Notes under the pieces: model-generated
Told to the model about the DNA's origin: nothing
What the model saw: the letters and a program-made list of their open reading frames with translations, nothing else
Database searches by the model: none
Assembly: GCA_964504305.1 (NCBI GenBank)
Contig: CAZDEB010000002.1
Coordinates: 124,001 to 188,000, forward strand
DNA length: 64,000 nt
Reading direction: 5' to 3'
Source: UBA11606 sp964504305
GTDB lineage: Bacteria > Actinomycetota > Acidimicrobiia > Acidimicrobiales > Aldehydirespiratoraceae
Translations under genes and position numbers: made by a program
Shown: piece after piece, positions 59,083 through 64,000 of the stretch
How positions within the stretch are numbered: position 1 is the first letter of the stretch
Layout: each line of letters starts with the position of its first letter

Positions 59083-60441
59083 GTGGATCATGATCTGATT
59101 GTCATTGGTGGCGGGGCGGGCGGCCTCGGCGCCGCTAGAGCGGCTTGTCGCGCTGGCGGCAAGGCCCTGCTTGTCACCGACGGCCCCCTTGGTGGCGACT
59201 GCACTTTTACCGGATGCGTACCGTCGAAGACCCTTCTGGCGGCTGGTCGGGCCGGTGGCAGTTTCGACGAGGCGATCGAACGAGTTGCTTCCACGGTGGC
59301 GCGGATCGCGGCAACCGAGACGGCTGACGTTTTGCGGGCCGAAGGGGTAACAGTGGTGGAGGGTCGGGCCCGTTTGACGACCCACGACACCGTCGCGGTG
59401 GGGGACCAACGGCTCAGCGCGCCCCGCATCGTTATCGCCACCGGCAGCCGGGCGTTTGTTCCGGCGATCGAGGGGCTCGACGAGGTCGACTATCTGACCA
59501 ACGAGAACGTGTTTGCTTTGCCGGCCGCGCCGGAGTCGCTGGGCATCATCGGTGGTGGTCCTATTGGATGCGAGATGGCGGAGGCGTTCTCGCGATTGGG
59601 TGTGGCGGTGACCTTGTTCGAGGGCTTCGATCGGCTTTTGCCCCGGGAGGAGCCCGAAGCCTCGGCATCGGTGGGTCGTTCCCTGGCCTCGCGTGGCGTA
59701 AAGGTCTTCACTGGCGCAGCGATCGATCGAGTGGCGCCCGGTTCTGGCGGTTCGGTGATCGTGCATTCCCAAGGCACCGAGGTCGGCGTCGAGCGATTGC
59801 TGGTTGCGGTTGGTCGGGTTCCCAATACCGAAGGACTTGGTCTCGAAGAGCTCGGCGTCGAGTTGGACGCCCGGCGACACATCAACACAAACGACCGCCT
59901 CCAGAGCAGCGTCCGCGGGTTGTACGCCGCTGGAGATGTGACGGGCAAGCTGGCGTTCACCCACGCGGCCGACGAGATGGGCCGCCTCGCCGCGGGCAAC
60001 GCGCTGCGCAAAGGCCCTAGAGGTCGCTACGAGACCCGTTGGACCCCTTCGGTAACTTTCACGTCACCAGAGGTAGCACAAGTCGGCATGACCGAGTCGG
60101 AGGCGTCGGCGCACGGCGGCCGGGTTGCCGAGCTGCCTCTGTCGGAGATGGATCGGGCCATAACCGATGGCGCCGAAGAGGGGTTTATCAAGCTGATAGC
60201 GGGGCCCAAACGAATTACTCGCAACCTCTTCGCCGGTGAGTTGATCGGTGCCACGATTGTGGCGCCTCGAGCCGGCGAGATGATTCACGAAGTGGTGCTG
60301 GCTATGAGGACAGGGATGTTCACTGGTCGTCTCGCCCAAGCGCCTCACGCCTATCCAACTTGGTCCTACGGGATCCAGAAGACCGCGGGCCAGTTCTTTG
60401 GTGCCGTGGAAGGACGCCAGGCCCGTGACGCTCGTGGCTGA
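59083..60441 (+). CDS. FAD-dependent disulfide-reductase-family protein (MerA-like), substrate unknown
   Basis: This 452-residue flavoprotein has the FAD motif VIGGGAGGLGAARA, the redox pair Cys40/Cys45 in GGDCTFTGCVPSK, the NAD(P) motif IIGGGPIGCEMAEAF and ATGD-like GLYAAGDVTG. The C-terminal catalytic His-Glu of lipoamide/glutathione reductases is replaced (AYPTWSYG), as in mercuric reductase, but the MerA N-terminal HMA domain and C-terminal Cys pair are missing. AGGAGG (59067-59072) lies 10 bases before the GTG. Confidence 0.85.
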   Translation: MDHDLIVIGGGAGGLGAARAACRAGGKALLVTDGPLGGDCTFTGCVPSKTLLAAGRAGGSFDEAIERVASTVARIAATETADVLRAEGVTVVEGRARLTTHDTVAVGDQRLSAPRIVIATGSRAFVPAIEGLDEVDYLTNENVFALPAAPESLGIIGGGPIGCEMAEAFSRLGVAVTLFEGFDRLLPREEPEASASVGRSLASRGVKVFTGAAIDRVAPGSGGSVIVHSQGTEVGVERLLVAVGRVPNTEGLGLEELGVELDARRHINTNDRLQSSVRGLYAAGDVTGKLAFTHAADEMGRLAAGNALRKGPRGRYETRWTPSVTFTSPEVAQVGMTESEASAHGGRVAELPLSEMDRAITDGAEEGFIKLIAGPKRITRNLFAGELIGATIVAPRAGEMIHEVVLAMRTGMFTGRLAQAPHAYPTWSYGIQKTAGQFFGAVEGRQARDARG

Positions 60442-60817
60442 GATCCGAAAGCTCTACGGGCTGTTGGCGGCTCTAACCTTCGGGGTGGTGTGGGCTTACC
60501 TCGCCGCCGGTACACCGACCAGCACTTATCATTTTGCGCCGCTGATAGTTGCCGGCGCGTGGGTGGCCGTTGATGGCGCCCGCGGTGCGGGCCTGACTCA
60601 ACGCCGGGTCGTCAACGAAGCGACGGGCGGGGCCGCTTTGGCCATTGCCGTCACGCTGATTCTCGAAGTCAAAGGCGACCTGTCGGGCCCGACGTTTTGG
60701 GAACACGGTGCCGACGCTCCTGTGGTTCTCGAGCACGTACTGTTCGCCGTTCTCGGCGCGGTGCTTGGTGCTTCGTATGCTTTGCGGGTCGCGGCAAGGG
60801 CACCTCGGGGCCTCTAA
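60425..60817 (+). CDS. Small integral membrane protein of unknown function
   Basis: This 130-residue protein has four hydrophobic segments: LYGLLAALTFGVVWAYLAAG, HFAPLIVAGAWVAVDGARGAG, GGAALAIAVTLILEV and VVLEHVLFAVLGAVLGASYALRVA. No family motif is seen. It overlaps the flavoprotein gene by 17 bases and precedes a second, similar flavoprotein. GTG 60425 is chosen because GGAAGGA (60408-60414) lies 10 bases upstream; GTG 60437 is also possible. Confidence 0.65.
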   Translation: MTLVAEIRKLYGLLAALTFGVVWAYLAAGTPTSTYHFAPLIVAGAWVAVDGARGAGLTQRRVVNEATGGAALAIAVTLILEVKGDLSGPTFWEHGADAPVVLEHVLFAVLGAVLGASYALRVAARAPRGL

Positions 60818-60873
60818 TAGTCGGATCGCGAACTTTTCTGTCGGGGGCTTGGGCCACCGCGGGTTTCGTGGCC

Positions 60874-62250
60874 ATGAACGAACAATCGAATTCAGAAACT
60901 GTCGACGTTGTGGTCATCGGAATGGGCGTAGCCGGCGAAAGCGTGGCGTCGCCGCTCGCCGAATCAGGGCTGCGAGTGGTCGGCGTCGAGGCCGGCCTTG
61001 TCGGCGGCGAGTGCCCCTACTGGGGTTGCATCCCCTCCAAGATGATGATCCGTGGAGCGAACCTGCTGGCCGAGGCTCGTCGGGTCGACGGCGTAGCCGG
61101 AACCGCCACAGTTGTTCCTGACTGGGCACCCATCGCCGCCCGTATCCGCGAGCAGGCAACCGACGACTGGAACGATCAGGTAGCGGTCGACCGCTTTGAA
61201 GGTAAGGGCGGGATATTTGTTCGTGGGCGGGCGCAAATAGTTTCCAATCGCACGGTCGAGGTCGGCAATCGACGGTTCGTGGCGACCCGTGGCGTTGTTA
61301 TCGCTACGGGTACCACGCCGGCGATTCCGCCGATTCCAGGAATCGGAACCGTGGACTTCTGGACCAACCACGAGGTGATCGAGGCCAAGGAACTCCCGGA
61401 GTCGATCGTGGTGCTCGGCGCCGGGGCTATTGGGTCGGAGTTGACCCAGGTCATGGCTCGTTTCGGCACCAAGGTGACCATCGTCGAGGCCGCCTCGCAG
61501 CTTCTGCCTCTTGAAGAACCCGAGAGCGGCGCTCTGCTGCAGGCGGCCTTTGAGGCTGAGGGAATCACGGTTCATGTCGGGGCGATGGCAACCGAAGTCA
61601 GAAACGTGGATAACGGAGTCGAGGTCGTGCTGTCCGATGGCACGGTGGTTTCCGCCGAGCGACTGTTGGTCGCCACTGGGCGCCGCACCCACCTCGACAA
61701 ACTGGGGGTCGAAGCAGTGGGAATCGACCCCGAGCTTCGTTTTGTGCCGACCGACGAACGTATGCGGGTAGCCGACGGGTTGTGGGCGGTAGGCGACATC
61801 ACCGGCAAGGGCCTGTTCACCCACGTCGGGATCTACCAAGGTTCGATAGCGACAGCCGATATTTTGACCGGCGATGGTCCGACGGCCAACTATCGCACCG
61901 TACCCCGAGTCACTTTCACCGATCCCGAGATCGGGTCGGTGGGTCTTATCGAGGCGGCGGCGCGAGCCGAGGGTATCGATGTTGTAACCGCCGCTGTCGA
62001 GGTGCCGGGCACCGCTCGCGGTTGGCTTCATGCCAGCGGAAACGAGGGCCTGATCAAGCTCGTCGTCGACCGCTCGAGCGGCACGATCGTGGGAGCCACA
62101 TCAGCGGGCCCCCACGGAGGTGAGGTTCTCGGTCTGCTCACTCTCGCGGTGCACGAACAAACCACCATCGACCGTCTCCGACAGATGATCTTTGCTTATC
62201 CAACGTTTCACAAAGGGATCGAGGATGCCCTGAACCGTCTAGATCTCTAG
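60874..62250 (+). CDS. Second FAD-dependent disulfide-reductase-family protein
   Basis: This 458-residue flavoprotein has VVVIGMGVAGESVASPLAESG, the redox pair Cys47/Cys52 in GGECPYWGCIPSK, a Rossmann motif VVLGAGAIGSELTQVMARFG and GLWAVGDITGKGLFTH. The C-terminus reads FAYPTFHKGIEDAL, so the usual His-Pro-Thr-x-x-Glu is lost. Dihydrolipoyl dehydrogenase and mycothione reductase are both unlikely for this reason. No Shine-Dalgarno or TANNNT is seen before ATG 60874. Confidence 0.85.
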   Translation: MNEQSNSETVDVVVIGMGVAGESVASPLAESGLRVVGVEAGLVGGECPYWGCIPSKMMIRGANLLAEARRVDGVAGTATVVPDWAPIAARIREQATDDWNDQVAVDRFEGKGGIFVRGRAQIVSNRTVEVGNRRFVATRGVVIATGTTPAIPPIPGIGTVDFWTNHEVIEAKELPESIVVLGAGAIGSELTQVMARFGTKVTIVEAASQLLPLEEPESGALLQAAFEAEGITVHVGAMATEVRNVDNGVEVVLSDGTVVSAERLLVATGRRTHLDKLGVEAVGIDPELRFVPTDERMRVADGLWAVGDITGKGLFTHVGIYQGSIATADILTGDGPTANYRTVPRVTFTDPEIGSVGLIEAAARAEGIDVVTAAVEVPGTARGWLHASGNEGLIKLVVDRSSGTIVGATSAGPHGGEVLGLLTLAVHEQTTIDRLRQMIFAYPTFHKGIEDALNRLDL

Positions 62251-62504
62251 ATGTGCTCGGCGGGCATCGGAAGATGGCTGTTGTGGTGGAGTTCTACCAC
62301 TACCTGTAGCCACACCAAGTCGTAGCCAACCGCGGTAAAACTGTCGCGGTCGGCTTCGTCGTGAACAACCATCGCTCCGTTGTCCAGGCGCTCGACTCGA
62401 GCTACTTCGATCCATCCCGATCGGTCCGCGCCGCGGCGATTCACCACGTCGCCACTTTGTAGATCAGCAGCGCGTACCTGCACGATTTCGACGCGACTAC
62501 GCAT
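62247..62504 (-). CDS. Conserved hypothetical small protein
   Basis: This 85-residue protein is predicted to be mostly beta strands (VEIVQVRAADLQSGDVVNRRG, GWIEVARVERLDNGAMVVHDE, SFTAVGYDLVWLQVVVEL). I do not recognise it. TTAGGAG lies 4 bases before the ATG. It overlaps the convergent flavoprotein stop by four bases. Confidence 0.6.
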   Translation of the reverse strand: MRSRVEIVQVRAADLQSGDVVNRRGADRSGWIEVARVERLDNGAMVVHDEADRDSFTAVGYDLVWLQVVVELHHNSHLPMPAEHI

Positions 62505-62623
62505 GGCGCTCCTAAGGACTTAGGTCTCCATCGGTTGTGATGGGCCAAAGATGTAGCGCATCCGTCGTGATTGGCTGTCGAGCCCATCTCGGCCTACCGT
62601 GCCGGTCAACAAAAGGAGCCCAG

Positions 62624-63424
62624 ATGCCTGATCTGCTTGTTGAGCAAAGAGGCGCGGTGATGATCGCCACCATGAACCGCCCGGAGCGCAAGAACGCCAT
62701 GACTCTGCAGATGTTCGGGCGCATGCGAGACGCTTGGAAGCAGGCATCGAGTGACGACTCGGTGAGGTGCATTGTGCTCACCGGCGCGGGCGGTGACTTC
62801 TCGGCCGGCATGGATCTTCGAGGCTTGTCGGGTGACGTTGCCGAAACCGATGATTGGGATGTGGCCGGCGCAATGGCTGCAGAGGGTGCCAATTTCATCT
62901 GGGAAGGACTCACCAAGACGTACCGGCCGACCAAACCAATCATTGCGGCGGTCGAAGGCGTGGCGATCGCCGGCGGAACCGAGATCTTGCAAGGCACCGA
63001 TATCCGCATTGCCGGAGAGTCGGCCAAGTTCGGCGTGTCCGAGGTTCGATGGTCGCTGTACCCGATGGGTGGTTCGCCGGTGCGGCTTCCGCGTCAGATC
63101 GGCTACGCCGACGCGGCCGACATCTTGTTGACCGGCAAACACATTGACGCCGCCGAGGCTCGACAACTCGGGCTGATCAGCCGGGTAGTAGCCGATGGCA
63201 CCGCTTTGGACCACGCCCTCGAGGTCGCCGAGATCGTTGCCGGCAACGGCCCACTAGCGGTCGAGGCGGTGCTGAGGACGCTGCACGAGACATCGGGGAT
63301 GACCGAAGCAGAAGCTTGGGCTCACGAAGAGGGCTACGCGCCGGCGGTGATGAAGAGCGCCGATGCCAAGGAAGGTCCCAAGGCCTTCGCCGAAAAGCGG
63401 CCGCCTCGCTTCGAGCGGCGCTGA
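62624..63424 (+). CDS. Enoyl-CoA hydratase/isomerase (crotonase) family protein
   Basis: This 266-residue crotonase-fold enzyme has ATMNRPERKNAMTLQM, the oxyanion-hole segments VLTGAGGDFSAGMDLRG and VEGVAIAGGTEILQGTDIRIAGE, and LPRQIGYADAADILLTGKHIDAAEARQLGLI. The usual catalytic Glu positions appear partly changed (FGVSEVRWSLYPMGGS keeps one Glu). The substrate is probably an acyl-CoA but not identifiable. AAAAGGAG lies 5 bases before ATG 62624. It ends one base before the convergent ppc gene. Confidence 0.88.
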   Translation: MPDLLVEQRGAVMIATMNRPERKNAMTLQMFGRMRDAWKQASSDDSVRCIVLTGAGGDFSAGMDLRGLSGDVAETDDWDVAGAMAAEGANFIWEGLTKTYRPTKPIIAAVEGVAIAGGTEILQGTDIRIAGESAKFGVSEVRWSLYPMGGSPVRLPRQIGYADAADILLTGKHIDAAEARQLGLISRVVADGTALDHALEVAEIVAGNGPLAVEAVLRTLHETSGMTEAEAWAHEEGYAPAVMKSADAKEGPKAFAEKRPPRFERR

Positions 63425-64000
63425 TCAGCCGGTATTTCGCAAGCCGGCGGCGACCCCATTGACGGTGAGGAGCAGGGCTCGTTTGACACGGGCGCTCTCG
63501 GTCGGGTCGGCGACACCGGCTCTGCTGCGGGCCAACAGATCGACTTGCAAAAGGTTGATCGGGTCGAGGTAAGCGTCGCGGACGATCAAAGTTCGTCGAA
63601 GCAATGGAAGGTCATCAAGTAGTTCGTTGCCGGTGATGGCACGAATCTGGGCCACGGTCAGTTCGTACTCGGCCCTGATCAGGTCGAAGAAGTGGTGCAG
63701 CGACGGGTCGACAAGGGTGCTGACGTATTGCCCGGCGATGGCCAAGTCGGTTTTGGACAACGTCATTTCGACGTTCGACAAGAAGGTCTTGAAGAACTGC
63801 CAGTTCTTGTACATTTCGGCCAGTTGATCCTCGTCGCCGCTGTCGGCTACCGCGGCGAGTCCGGTCCCGACCCCGAACCAGCCGGGGATGATCTGGCGTG
63901 ATTGGGTCCACCCAAAAACCCACGGAATGGCTCGTAGGTCGGCCAGCCCGCCGGTTGCGCCGCGGCGGCGAGCGGGGCGGGACCCGATGTTCATCTCTCC
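63425..64000 (-). CDS. ppc: Phosphoenolpyruvate carboxylase, C-terminal part
   Basis: The minus strand encodes the last 191 residues of PEP carboxylase, entering the window at GEMNIGSRPARRR, the conserved substrate loop. LRAIPWVFGWTQSRQIIPGWFGVG, MYKNWQFFKTFLSNVEMTLSKTDLAIA and the C-terminal LLLTVNGVAAGLRNTG are strongly conserved. The enzyme makes oxaloacetate for the TCA cycle. The N-terminal part lies beyond base 64000. Confidence 0.96.
   Translation of the reverse strand, partial: GEMNIGSRPARRRGATGGLADLRAIPWVFGWTQSRQIIPGWFGVGTGLAAVADSGDEDQLAEMYKNWQFFKTFLSNVEMTLSKTDLAIAGQYVSTLVDPSLHHFFDLIRAEYELTVAQIRAITGNELLDDLPLLRRTLIVRDAYLDPINLLQVDLLARSRAGVADPTESARVKRALLLTVNGVAAGLRNTG

Noticed and set aside
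1..64000. Mobile elements, CRISPR arrays, tRNA/rRNA genes or horizontally acquired islands
   Set aside because: No transposase, integrase, spaced direct repeats or cloverleaf structures were seen, and gene content and codon style look uniform throughout.

Overview
This GC-rich window encodes an actinobacterial chromosome segment made almost entirely of housekeeping genes. Several traits point to Actinomycetota, probably the Acidimicrobiia: a division-and-cell-wall (dcw) cluster without ftsA but with sepF, yggT and a DivIVA-type gene; a mycothiol synthase (mshD); a proteasome activator of the Bpa/PafE type; menaquinone genes (menA, menG); and a lysine-tailed TraR/DksA protein. The class-level placement is inference. 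I see no insertion sequence, prophage, CRISPR array, tRNA or rRNA.

Layout. 1-15971: dcw cluster, with the ftsI tail followed by murE, mraY, murD, ftsW, murG, murC, murB, ftsQ, ftsZ, pgeF, yggS, sepF, yggT, divIVA, traR and rluD. murF is absent from its usual place. 16087-23197: an alkaline-phosphatase-family gene, bpa, dnaE with a DnaA-box-like array in front, a nitroreductase and two unknown genes. 23181-26915 (minus): hrpA. 26979-38598: a purine operon purL(S-fused)-Q-C-E-K-F-D-M-N that ends in menA. 38588-41531 (minus): mshD, rlmN, a membrane protein and menG. 41558-42457: nth, then a candidate small RNA with its own promoter and intrinsic terminator. 42758-48246: hisD-C-B-H-A-F and groES. 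48256-49695 (minus): an amidase. 49719-52338: hisI, trpE, ygfZ. 52316-54400 (minus): a two-component system. 54480-58795: a J-domain protein, a monooxygenase-like protein, trpC, trpF, trpB, trpA. 58815-64000: two MerA-like flavoproteins, small membrane proteins, an enoyl-CoA hydratase and the end of ppc.

Organisation. Most adjacent genes overlap by 1-4 bases (ATGA, GTGA, TAATG), which implies tight translational coupling. Several starts that are not strictly stop-start coupled carry a TANNNT hexamer 6-8 bases before the start codon and no Shine-Dalgarno sequence, as expected of leaderless mRNAs. Other uncoupled starts carry an AGGAG-like site instead. Two divergent gene pairs (mshD/nth and amidase/hisI) have start codons only about 25 bp apart, with abutting or overlapping -10 elements.

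The most interesting items are the leaderless-promoter syntax and its divergent pairs, the three-hairpin small RNA candidate at 42356-42457, tandem DnaA-box-like sites before dnaE, a probable CTG start for trpC, the lysine-tailed TraR with a broken zinc finger, and an hrpA terminator placed inside a convergent gene.
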